From positions 6,452,186 through 6,516,185 of the forward strand of contig OX442317.1 in NCBI GenBank assembly GCA_949358305.1: a DNA stretch of 64,000 bases, given 5' to 3'. This DNA comes from Strigamia acuminata (taxonomy: Eukaryota > Arthropoda > Chilopoda > Geophilomorpha > Linotaeniidae). A program made the translations under genes and the position numbers. The notes under the pieces were generated by a model. It searched no databases and was not told where the DNA came from. It saw nothing but the letters and a program-made list of their open reading frames with translations. The first letter of the stretch is position 1. Every line of letters begins with the position of its first letter. Shown piece by piece: positions 12,008-21,656 of the stretch.

Positions 12008-13383
12008 TCAACCTCGCTTAACTTCGACCACTCTACCCATCTTCCATTTTAGACGTGGTTTAAATGGTTCCTCGATGATAACGACGTCGTTCAACTGGAG
12101 TTCTCGCACGCTCGATTTGCCCGTTTGAATTTTCAAATCCGTTAAACATTCTCGCGACCAACGATTCCAGAATGAGTGTACCGGTAATACGCGTTGTTGG
12201 TAGTGCCATTGTCGAATAAACTCCTTCTGAGTCGGTTCGAGGTTTTCTGTTGCTCCCGAGTCAGGTGGGTGAGTCAACATCACGCCGGTCAAAAGGTGTG
12301 CGGATGTAAGCGGTTCAATTTCTATTATTGGTCTCGCGAAGTCGACCCTGGTGACCGCGAAAGGTTGGCTTTTGGACGTCCTGTCGGCTGGGAGGGTTCC
12401 TGGCACTTCCCGCATCAGTCGTCCGTTGATTTTTTTGCAGACAACGCATTGATCCAACATCGTCTTCAAGGTCCTCCTTGCGGATGGTGTCCAGTAATTT
12501 TCTCGAAACTTGAATCGCGTGGACGTCAGTCCGCAATGGAGGACCTGTAAATGTGAGAATTGCAAAATTAGTTCTGTAAGTTTGTGTTTAGGGGGCAAAA
12601 TCAAAAGTTGTGTTGCAGTGGGCAAATCTCGCGACTCATGCAGCCTATTTCGCAGCTCAATCAGTCCAATCTCGTTCAGCCGTGGATTCAGGTCTCGCAG
12701 TTTTGACTCTCCGTGAACCGGTTTGCCATCTTTCATTCTTTCGACTTCTCGACCATAAACCTCAGTTTGCGCAATTCTAATTAAGTTGAACCTCGCACGT
12801 TTCAGTTTGACTGCCTTCAATGGACCTCGATCGCGTTGGCCGGCATCTGCCTGTCGTTTCCTAGCATTGCCAGCAAATCTGAAAACCCATGCCGGCGTTC
12901 GAATTGCCTTTGACAGCGATCCAAACCTGGCAAACGAAAAAATATTAGTTGTTGTTGTCTGCACCGCCTCGACGTGGATTTCCGCAATTTCTTCGTCATT
13001 TTGCTCCTTGACCGTCTTCGACAGCATCTTCGGCCAATCTTGGCGACTTCCGCGTAGCCAGTCCGGTCCTTGCCACCAAAGCCGGTCGGATATCATTGCC
13101 CCCGCGTCCATTTCTCTCGTTAGGCGGTCAGCTGGATTTTTTATTCTAGACACGTGTTTCCATTCTTCAACTTGATTGTTGTCGTCCAACTTGATGGTCT
13201 TCTCGAACTCTCCCAACGTCTCAGTGTCGTCGTTGGTTTCGACTGACTCGTGGCGGACTCCGATCGGTTCCAGTTCCCACATCCGGCGCAAAGGGTCATC
13301 TGACGATGGGGTAAGCGTAATTGTATTAATTCTCACCGGTGCAGCAATGACTCTCGTTCCGTTTGTGGTCTGTCCGTGTAATG
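12008..13383 (-). pseudogene. BEL pol, 3' part with internal deletions
   Basis: In order along the minus strand this holds: the N-terminal start of RT (LLRRMWELE-like context, through a FEKTIKLDDN segment); a junction near 13165; the end of the RNase H region (EWKHVSRIKNPADRLT, then WWQGPDWL); the integrase zinc domain with H-H-C-C (LHCGL... CVVCKK); a second junction near 12325; then the C-terminal domain (LQLNDVVIIEE... GRVVEV). The two junctions keep the frame but remove the catalytic bodies of RT/RNase H and of integrase, including its D-D-E residues. A TGA ends the frame at 12008-12010. About 37 further codons in the same frame still read like a BEL C-terminus (RRPIQRLVRLEV) up to the LTR. 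The 5' part of the gene is at 25776-27642, on the far side of Gypsy-2. Confidence 0.85.
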
Positions 13384-14367
13384 TGCTGCGATCCGGGTTT
13401 TTATCCACTTAATTTCTAATAAATTAAGCAGAAACCGCAGGTGAATGCTTAACAAGACTTATATCGCGGCCGAAACTTGTCTAGGGTTAAGTTTACGAAA
13501 ATAGGAATAAAAAGACAGTTTATTATGGTAATAAAAATCACACAATTATTTATTCGGTTTAAATTACAATATATATATTAATAATGATTATGAATATCAC
13601 GATATGCAACAAGTCGCAAGAATAAAATGAGCGGGAAACAATGAAACAAAGGAAGGGCTTGCAACGACTGTTGCAAGCTACAAAGCGTCAGAAATGGCGC
13701 TTAAACAACGAGATGTTGTTGATCGAAGGCAAATGTCTTCGTTCTCGGCAAACTCACGAACGATGGTCGAAGACGATGGTTCTCGTGGGTTTCTTCTACG
13801 GCTCGTGCGACGGCTCGGCGGCGGTGGTTGACGGCTGTAGGCGTCTGGTCCAGGTACGATGGCGATGGTTGCCGTTCGCGCGGCAACGATGGCGATGGTT
13901 CACTTGGATCAGGAAACTTCTTCTTCTCGATAGCTGGAATTAGCGACGGCTAATTCAAGCTGAATTGCTGGCTTTGTGCTTTGGATGACACAAAGATAGC
14001 AGATGAAACTGAGTTACAACGGTCCTCTATCAATACGTATTGTCGGAGCAAATATCGCAGTGATGTTGAGGTTGTTGTTGTATTTTTCAGAGTCACGATT
14101 TGAGCCAAGACGCGAGCCCAGCACGCTTCAATATTGCGCAGAAAACCTGCGCACTTAGCTCAAATGGGTGCAACTAGTGGTTATTACACCATATTGCACC
14201 ATAACGGCTAATAACCGTTTTCACCCCGGACAACCTGGGGTGATATGTGCCTAGAGAGGATTTCTCCCCTCGGTCACATGATCTGACTTGGCGTGTGCCA
14301 CAGTCAAATTAATTAGAAGATAATTAATTTAATCTTCTAAGTTGGTGAATATTTTGAGATCACCACA
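13384..14367 (-). repeat. Gypsy-2 3' LTR
   Basis: It is 984 bp, starts TGTGGTGATCTC and ends GATCGCAGCA on the minus strand. By eye it is identical to 24788-25771. The start contains an inverted repeat around TTAGAAGAT/ATCTTCTAA. Its last bases supply an in-frame ATG (13406-13408) that opens directly into the interrupted BEL pol. A 100-codon frame on the plus strand appears in both LTRs and is probably fortuitous. Confidence 0.93.
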
Positions 14368-14380
14368 CATCCCCCCATTT
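14368..14380 (-). other. Gypsy-2 polypurine tract
   Basis: On the minus strand the sequence AAATGGGGGGATG sits immediately before the 3' LTR start TGTGGTG. This is the expected place and composition for the primer of plus-strand DNA synthesis. Confidence 0.8.
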
Positions 14381-14419
14381 AAGACGAATCTTACATGGAG
14401 AGAAAATGAACGAACCAAT

Positions 14420-17213
14420 TTATGATTCGTCCATGGTCTGAGTTCGCTCAGGCGTCAACGGGCGCATCATATCCGTGGTGTCGTCCCTCGGGTTGGACCG
14501 CTCGTTAACCGTACACAGGTCGCGACCTGCGTTTGGTCCGGAGACCATTCCAGGGTTGACATGAAGCCAAACCTGGATGATTCTTGCCGAGTTCGCTCGG
14601 TTGAAGCATCCTAGCGCCGCGAACTCGATTGGATCCTCTGGCGCTAATCGTGCTCTCAGGAGTCGATCATGGAGCACCGATGGTGGGCTTAACACCCGGA
14701 TGTGGTCCTCGAGCCACATAAACACCTGCCTCGACAACTTGTGGTTGTTGCTAAGCAGTGTTCGCGTATCCGGCGTCAAATAGAAGTGCGGATACAGGCG
14801 CATTAGGGTCTTGAAAGCCGACTCTTTTTTCAGCGGCTTGACCTTCGTCTCCGGCTTGGCTGGCGGCGGCGGCGGACGTGAGTCTTCCGTCGTGGCATCG
14901 TCAAACTGGCACTGCGGGCCCAAGAAAACCAACGCGGGTGCGGAGGTTGACGAGGGTGTGACGCCTCGTCCCGGTGCTCGACCCATACCGGGGAGCTGAC
15001 GGGTTTCGACTACCCGTTGAACTCCGGCTGGAGTTTGAGAACTTCCGGCGTTCTCTGGCCAAAATGAACATCCAGCGCCCTCTTGGGCCGACTGGAAAAC
15101 AGCCAGTGACGCAGCTGCTGTGGCGCTTGTAACTGGAAGCGGTGGTCTTCCGGTCATTCGCGCCGTGGCCTTCGCAAAGGACCACTCGGTTCGCAACCGA
15201 ACGGCGGCCTCTTCTTCGGTCTCACCGTTTGCTACGACTTGCTTTATTAGCTCGGCTAAGATCGTAGGCGGGTCGAGCCTGAGGTGGTACCACAGCTCGA
15301 CTTTCTTCTCCGACAGGCCCATCGGCGCGGTCCAAAGGTACGTTATGGCCGCTAACGCCTGTCCTGGCGAAGGAAGAACACCAGGGTACAACACCCTAGT
15401 CATCCCCGGAATTAGCTGACGCTGAAAATCCATCAGACGGGGATCATCAATGGTATTGATGTCGGAGACTTCTAGCCTTTCAGCTAGTCTCTGCCAGTCC
15501 TTCTGCGACTCGGCGATCTGGGCGCTTTGGTATGCGTCCAGCTTCTGGAGCACTTCCTGCTGTGCTCTAATGGGTTGCTGCTCGTAGCAGGTCCATTGTG
15601 GGCCGAATGACTCACTAAAAAATGGCCGGAGTTGCAGGTTGCTAACTCCAGCCGGCAAGCGGGAAACATATCCTTGTTCGGGCAAGCGGCTAGCATGTCC
15701 AGGTACTGGCACGCTACAGTCGGGAGAAATATCACCGACAACACGTCTCATGGCGTATGGAGTAGCCGAGTTGTCCACTTTGAACGTGGAGGCGGTTCGG
15801 CTACTTCGGGCGGACTTAATTGTGGAGTCCGATTCAAAACTCAGCGAAGACGACGAGCCAAACGACTCTGGTGTCCGTCCTCGTCGCGACTGCGGGCGTG
15901 ATGGCTGCGCGTCAGTCGAATATGGGCGTGATCGCCTCTGACGTTCCTCTCGATCGCGGCTTGATTCGCGGAACATCGGTCGGACTGGAACCGGCGGAGG
16001 GAGTTGCCCCACCCTCAAATCCTCGTCTTGCGGCGGAGGATTGATGGCCGCTGGGGCCGGAATTTCATCTTCTTGATAAAAAGGGAGAGCGCAACGCGCT
16101 TGCTCCTCTGCCTCGTGTTCTCGAGCCAGTTGTCGATTTTCGTCGACGCGAAGCTGCACCGCGGCAGCTCGGAGTGCTTTGGACGGGAAAAATCCCGGAA
16201 AATCGTTAAAACACCCGGCGAGCGCCAACTGGTGGAGCTCGGTTTGTGTGACGGGAAGTTGTGGGTTCCCGTCACGAACGGATTTGCGATACCGTTTAAC
16301 GACTTCGCGTTGTGCCGTCTTGAGGTTCTTCCTCAATTGGGTTAGAGCACCGTAATTAATTCCGGTACTCTTTAGCGCTCTTCTGCGCTCGTGACGCTCT
16401 CGTGGCGTCACTGGCCACTGGTTGTGCAGCAACTCTGCTGCAAGCGGTCCTGGGGGGCTCTCGTCGAGCGTCCACTCGATTTCGTCGACACCGTCCACGT
16501 GAAGGCGCTCGATGAATCTTCCTTTTGCACCAAATCCTTGCAGCGCTGATCTGCTGAAGTCGTGGCGCAACTTCCACCAGGTATTGTTTGCCGTCTTCAG
16601 TCTTCTGATTTTTTCGGGCAATGCCGCTCGAAAAATCAGCGGGTGCTGAGTCGGCACGTGATCGGGAAGCGCGAATGGCGTTTCTCGATCCCTCTCGATC
16701 TATATTCGAAGAAAAATAAATAAATTAGTTTATTTAAAAATAAACAAATAATTTCTTATTTGAAATATTTTTTAAGCTTAGCGCTTGTGGCTGTGAGTCA
16801 CTAAGGGATGTTGGTTGTCATGGCAACTCCCTTCGCACATGCTTGAAGCACGTGACTTTTATAGCCGCCATTTTTATTTTTTAGCGGCTTGTGTTTGAAG
16901 TCAGGAAAAGTGAAATTACTCAATTTTTTTTGACTTAAACACTTGGTAAAAATTTATTCTAATAATTTACCCGTTGTTGAAGCGTCAATTGAACGTCTTC
17001 ATTTGCCCCTTCCATGGGCATTTCTCCGTCCGCCTGGAGTTGGATCGCTTCCTCGTCCATTCTCTTTCGTTTTCCGGTAATTTCGGAAATTCTTTCGTCT
17101 TGAAAGAGAAATAATACATAAATCTTATGTTTTATCAAATTTTTCATACAGAAAAATTACTTACGATCAGGTTGTCGAACTATTCGGGTCGTAACGTAGG
17201 CGATGCGATGCAT
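14420..17213 (-). CDS. Gypsy-2 third gene: spliced ORF of unknown function
   Basis: I infer three exons: 17213-17165 (ATG at 17213), 17098-16971 and 16699-14420. Intron 1 (66 nt) starts GTAAGT after CTGATC and ends CTCTTTCAAG. Intron 2 (271 nt) starts GTAAAT after CAACGG and ends in a T-rich tract and ATATAG. Exon 1 is 16 codons plus 1 nt, exon 2 is 2 nt plus 42 codons, and exon 3 is 759 codons plus stop, so the phases (1, then 0) fit exactly and give about 818 aa. Exon 2 carries an NLS-like GKRKR. Exon 3 has a basic N-terminal part, an Arg/Ser-rich probably disordered stretch (about 273-373), a helix-rich middle (about 443-590), a PPPPP run near 668 and a C-terminal block (about 686-778). 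I see no signal peptide or membrane segment after the start, so an envelope protein is unlikely despite the env-like position. Its GC content is far above that of pol. I recognise no family. Exon 3 as coding is solid; the exact splicing is inferred. Confidence 0.75.
16700..16970 (-). other. Predicted intron 2 of the third gene
   Basis: AT-rich 271-nt intron with donor GTAAAT and an acceptor preceded by a T-rich tract. It also contains, on the minus strand, a TATAAAA (16857-16863) followed by an E-box CACGTG, so an internal start site for exon 3 is a second possibility. An in-frame TAG overlaps the acceptor, and exon 3 upstream of 16657 has no ATG in frame. This argues that exon 3 needs the upstream exons. 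Confidence 0.6.
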
Positions 17214-17286
17214 ACACTCTCGAAACTTTTGAAAAAGTGACTAAGTTCGTTGATTGCAAACACGAACTTGGATTAGAGACGCTTTG

Positions 17287-17350
17287 TGACGTCACTAATT
17301 ATAACGTATGATTAACGTTGTCATTCGAGTGGGTACTACGAATGACGTCA
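17287..17350 (-). promoter_or_regulatory. Two CRE-type palindromes upstream of the third gene
   Basis: TGACGTCA occurs perfectly at 17287-17294 and 17343-17350, 56 bp apart, in the 190-bp gap between the end of pol and exon 1. TGACGTCA is the consensus site of CREB/ATF bZIP factors. The pair could drive a separate transcript of the third gene. This is inferred from position and motif only. Confidence 0.4.
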
Positions 17351-17402
17351 CGAGATTGCTTTCTCGGATCTTTTGGGTAAACCCAAAAGGTGAAAGACAA
17401 CA

Positions 17403-20400
17403 CTATGTCTTGGCTCGCGGAACGCGAGATCTCAAGTTGTACTTTGACTTTCGCGAAGTACAATCCAACTTGTTTAGATTGTCATCAGCATCGTCTCCAA
17501 TGTCAGATGAGTTATATACTTCATTGTTTGAAATTTTCTCTTTTTCTAAAAACATTTCCTTTTCTAGATTTTCATCAAGAGAAACATTTTCAAGTCGCTG
17601 GTTTATTTCATCGACTTCGTTATTTTTGAGTTTCGATTTTTTACTCGATTCCGTGTTTTCGACAGGAATTTTGGATAATTTAGCATCATCCAAGGTATTA
17701 ACAATATTCTTTGTTTTTTGACCCACTTCCTCCCCTTCCAGCCAAATTTCTTGGTTGAAAACGGGAAAGTACGGCATTAATTCAGTGCCGTGAACAGCTG
17801 GATAAATTTTATTATCACTCAGCCGTCGAAGTTGAAAGGCGCCTCCTTGTAACCTTTTGATAATTACATAAGGCCCATTCCTTTTCGGTGAAATGCCTGC
17901 TGCTATTCCTTTAGCGGCATTTGAGAGAATATGAGACTCTCGCCAGACTAAATCATTTTGTCTGAAGTTGTCGAATTTCTTATCTGATTTTTCAGCTTCG
18001 ACACGGCGTCTCAAATCTAAGACGTGAGACATCATATGCTGATACGTCTCTGCAATTATTGTTTCTAATTTCTGAACATATAAATGCGGATTTTTTGGAT
18101 CAATGACTAAAATTCCTTCCGGAATTCTTGGATCCCAAGGAATTCTTAATTCTCGGAAAAAATTTAAGAAAGCAGGAGAATAATCTCTGCCTCTTGTTAC
18201 AGTTGTTCTCAAACTGAATGCAAATTCGCGTAGATACTCATCCCATTGGTCATGAATATCTAAATAAATCGAAACTAAATATTTAATATCTCGATTGGTT
18301 CTCTCCACAGGATTGCTTTGTGGATGATAAATCGATGTCGGTGTTCGCGACATGTCGAATTTTTTGCAAAATTCTTTATAGACCTGTGATCGAAATTGTG
18401 GTCCATTATCACTTATGATTTGTCTCGGAAATCCGAAAGTCATTGATAAGTGATAAATTGTGTTGGCAACTTTTATTGCCGTTGGATTACACATTGGAAA
18501 TAATTCGGGCCAATGTGTAGCGACATCTACGATGACGCAAATGTGGGTATTGTTTTTTCTGGTTCTTGGTTTGGGACCAGACAAATCCACACTGAGGCAG
18601 TCAAACGGTCCAAATGGTCCAATTTGAGCGCCTTCAATTTCGGTCTTTGATCTCGGCTTACATGCCTGACATCCTTGACAATGTTGAATAAAACGTGTAA
18701 TATCACGTTTCATACCTTTCCAGGTATAAACTCTTCGAGTTCGGTACATTGTCCTCGCAATGCCTGGGTGGCCGGACAGTGGATGTCCGTGCATCAACCA
18801 AATGATTTTATAAATCAATTTTCTTGGCACAACAACTTTAAGTGCCCTACCATCCTCTCCCAATTCATCGGTAGAGGTAGGATGATAATGGAGTAACATA
18901 TCTTCTTCAATGAGATAAGTACTCGCGTGTCTTTCAAAATTTCTTCTTTGAAGACGAGTTACTATGTAACTTGGGTATTGCTTGTTTAACAAGTAATTGC
19001 GAATATGTTGGCAAAATTTGTCTGCTTTTTGCGCCGCAATAATGTCATCTCTCGTTGGAGGATCACATTCCAATTGTTTGGCAATTTTAGCTGCAAATGC
19101 TTTAATTAAAACATTTGTTGTTGGCAGCTCGAATTTTTTAGCCATCATAGCCCTTAATTCGACGTCAGGGGTTCCTGACGGATCATGCATGTTAATACAA
19201 AAATTGATTAATGCTTGATCGTCTTCATTAACTATTATCGACTTGGGTAATTCATTCAATTTTCCCATTTGCCAACTTCGGCAAGGAGATGGACAATATG
19301 ATAATAAATCATCATTATCGCCATCGTCTTCTGGTTCGTCAGGTGCGCTGACAGGTGCACGTGACAATGCGTCTGCTATTACATTTAGCGGACCTTTGAC
19401 GTATTGTATTTCGAACGAATACGCCATCAGCTCCATTTGCCAACGAGCTAATCTGCCCGACGGGTCAGATAACGACATCAACCACTTAAGTGCTTGGTGA
19501 TCCGTTTGTACAGTGAATGTAGTGTACTCTAAGTATGGGCGAAATTTGCGTAATCCCCATACTACTGCGAGACATTCTAATTCTGTCACAGTATAATTCT
19601 TTTCAGCGGGTTGCAAGCTTCTGCTTGCATACACGCATGGCATTTCGACTTCTTGGCCATCCACATTTTTCTTTTGTGTAAGGGCTGCACCCAACCCTTG
19701 TTTACTGGCGTCAGTATGAACAATAAATGGCATGTACAAGTCAGGCATCTTCATTGTTTCAGCATTCGTAAGCAGGTCTTTTATTGCGTCGAATGCTGCT
19801 TGATGATGCAGTTCCCAATCGAACTCCGCATCTTTCTTCAAGAGTGGCCTTAGTGGTTCTGCCACTGTGGCCAAATTCTTGATTAGGCGGTGAAAGAAAT
19901 TCACCATGCCTAGAAATCTTTGTAATTCCTTAAGATTGGTAGGAGCAGGAAATTGCGTAATTGCAGCGACTTTTTTAGGGTCTACTGCAAGTCCTTCTAC
20001 TCCTACTTTGTAGCCTAGAAAAATTAATTCCTTTCTACAGAGATGCGTCTTGCCAGGGTGCGCATGTAAATTAGCTTCTGCCAATTTTTTAAACACTATA
20101 TCTAAATGTTTAATGTGTTCTTCGAACGATTTGGATACAACAATTATGTCATCCAAATATGCCCATGCAAATTTTCTGTAAACGTCACCCAAAACTTTTT
20201 CCATTAATTCTTGGAAGGTAGTTGGTGCGTTTACTAATCCGAAAGGCATGACTAAAAACATTAGTCTTCCCATTGGGCTCCAGAAGGCAGTTTTTTCTCT
20301 GTCTTCAGGTCGCAATTCTATCTGCCAATATCCCTTGGTCAGATCTATAGTACTGACCCATTCGAATTCTCCGATTTCTCGCAGAATTTCCTCAATTGTT

Positions 20401-21656
20401 GGCATTTGAGGTGGGTTGTACTTAGTATGTGTATTGATGGGGCGAAAATCAATGCACAAGCGTGGGTCGTTTCCTGGTCGCATGACTAGGACTGGCCTCA
20501 TTCCGTAATCGCCTTCAGCTTTGACGACTACGCCTTTGTCAATCATGTCTTGACAAAGTTGTCTGATTATTTCCCTTTTTTGAGGGTTTATGCTCTTAAA
20601 GGGGACACGGATGGGTTTCTCCGTGTCAAGCTCAATTTTGTGCTTAACCAGGTGTGTTTTACCTGGATCTTTAGAAATAATCCTTTTATGTTTGGATAAC
20701 ATCTTTTCTAATAATTTGGATTGCTCCAAATTTAAGTTAGCTTCTTTGACTAACTTTTGGATGAAATTCTCTTCATCAATTTTGCTTTGAGTTACACTTG
20801 CAGCGTAAGCTTTTGCAAAGGTCACAAATGAGGAATCGGGTTCCTCTATTTTCTCCAAATAACGATCCAGCAACGCTTGTGGAATGTAGGGTAAATCTGC
20901 ATCCACAGGTTGCGTGAAATTCCAAGACATCGTCTGTGGATTAGGTTGGATTTTTAATTTATTCATAAAATCGCAACCCAATAGTACCATTGGATACTTA
21001 TTTGGTATTACGATGAACGGATGACGTAACGTGCCATGTGTCCATCGAAATGAAAGATGGATGGTTCCATCTGGAGTGACTTCTTCACTTGCCGTCGTAA
21101 CTCTGACACCAGGTCCGATAGGTCGTAGATATTTTTCTAGACCTAATTGATTAATAACTGAAGTGGCTAGGAAGCTTTTATTTGCTCCTGAGTCCAACAT
21201 TCCGGTTATTACACCTTTTAACGTTTCTAACTTTAACGTCGGAAGGTCTTGGCTGTTTGGTATTCCAGCCACTTTGCACTCAAACTTGCGCAATTTATGA
21301 GGAATTGTAATTGGGGGCTCCAAAGGCAATTCATCTAATAACTCATTGGTATCAAGAGTTGTAGCTGCAAATAACTTAATGCACTCCTCAATTCCAGGTG
21401 TCTCTGGAACTGAGCTTGGTCTATCGTCTTTAACTTCGACTTTATCTTGAATATTGGAAGTGTCTTCTTCAGTCGGGGTTTCGCCGACAATCTCCTTTTT
21501 TACATCAAGAGATCCATTTTCTTTTAGTTCAGTTTGATGAATTAATTCATCAATAGCTTCTCCAACATCTTCCATTATCTTCAGATTTTCATTCTCTGAT
21601 TCCGATTTCGGAGGTGACGCAGCGTCCACTAGACCTGATGGATCTGCGTCTACAAG
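17403..21656 (-). CDS. pol: Gypsy-2 pol: protease, RT, RNase H, integrase
   Basis: This polyprotein of about 1417 residues copies the element RNA into DNA and inserts it in the genome. Counting from the frameshift: an acidic linker; aspartic protease with DSGA (about 155-158) and a later LLGCDF; reverse transcriptase with CIDFRPIN, STIDLTKGYWQ and YLDD (about 500-503); RNase H with D649, E692, D719 and D762; integrase zinc domain H956, H963, C993, C996; integrase core D1024, D1083, E1118; and a C-terminal GPY-type motif (NGPYVI). No stop or frameshift interrupts it. It has no ATG of its own at the start; the frame is open back through the gag end and is reached by -1 frameshifting. Ty3/gypsy order (RT-RNase H before integrase) is clear. 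Confidence 0.95.
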   Translation of the reverse strand, partial: LVDADPSGLVDAASPPKSESENENLKIMEDVGEAIDELIHQTELKENGSLDVKKEIVGETPTEEDTSNIQDKVEVKDDRPSSVPETPGIEECIKLFAATTLDTNELLDELPLEPPITIPHKLRKFECKVAGIPNSQDLPTLKLETLKGVITGMLDSGANKSFLATSVINQLGLEKYLRPIGPGVRVTTASEEVTPDGTIHLSFRWTHGTLRHPFIVIPNKYPMVLLGCDFMNKLKIQPNPQTMSWNFTQPVDADLPYIPQALLDRYLEKIEEPDSSFVTFAKAYAASVTQSKIDEENFIQKLVKEANLNLEQSKLLEKMLSKHKRIISKDPGKTHLVKHKIELDTEKPIRVPFKSINPQKREIIRQLCQDMIDKGVVVKAEGDYGMRPVLVMRPGNDPRLCIDFRPINTHTKYNPPQMPTIEEILREIGEFEWVSTIDLTKGYWQIELRPEDREKTAFWSPMGRLMFLVMPFGLVNAPTTFQELMEKVLGDVYRKFAWAYLDDIIVVSKSFEEHIKHLDIVFKKLAEANLHAHPGKTHLCRKELIFLGYKVGVEGLAVDPKKVAAITQFPAPTNLKELQRFLGMVNFFHRLIKNLATVAEPLRPLLKKDAEFDWELHHQAAFDAIKDLLTNAETMKMPDLYMPFIVHTDASKQGLGAALTQKKNVDGQEVEMPCVYASRSLQPAEKNYTVTELECLAVVWGLRKFRPYLEYTTFTVQTDHQALKWLMSLSDPSGRLARWQMELMAYSFEIQYVKGPLNVIADALSRAPVSAPDEPEDDGDNDDLLSYCPSPCRSWQMGKLNELPKSIIVNEDDQALINFCINMHDPSGTPDVELRAMMAKKFELPTTNVLIKAFAAKIAKQLECDPPTRDDIIAAQKADKFCQHIRNYLLNKQYPSYIVTRLQRRNFERHASTYLIEEDMLLHYHPTSTDELGEDGRALKVVVPRKLIYKIIWLMHGHPLSGHPGIARTMYRTRRVYTWKGMKRDITRFIQHCQGCQACKPRSKTEIEGAQIGPFGPFDCLSVDLSGPKPRTRKNNTHICVIVDVATHWPELFPMCNPTAIKVANTIYHLSMTFGFPRQIISDNGPQFRSQVYKEFCKKFDMSRTPTSIYHPQSNPVERTNRDIKYLVSIYLDIHDQWDEYLREFAFSLRTTVTRGRDYSPAFLNFFRELRIPWDPRIPEGILVIDPKNPHLYVQKLETIIAETYQHMMSHVLDLRRRVEAEKSDKKFDNFRQNDLVWRESHILSNAAKGIAAGISPKRNGPYVIIKRLQGGAFQLRRLSDNKIYPAVHGTELMPYFPVFNQEIWLEGEEVGQKTKNIVNTLDDAKLSKIPVENTESSKKSKLKNNEVDEINQRLENVSLDENLEKEMFLEKEKISNNEVYNSSDIGDDADDNLNKLDCTSRKSKYNLRSRVPRAKT

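Noticed and set aside
13641-13943. 100-codon plus-strand frame present in both Gypsy-2 LTRs (also 25045-25347)
   Set aside because: It appears twice only because the LTRs are identical. It is antisense to the element and has no recognisable domain; the composition is Arg/Trp/Leu-rich as expected from chance.
14420-16699. Calling the Gypsy-2 third gene an envelope protein
   Set aside because: The position fits, but I see no signal peptide, no fusion-peptide-like or membrane segment and no furin-like cleavage context; the protein is charged and Pro/Ser/Arg-rich.
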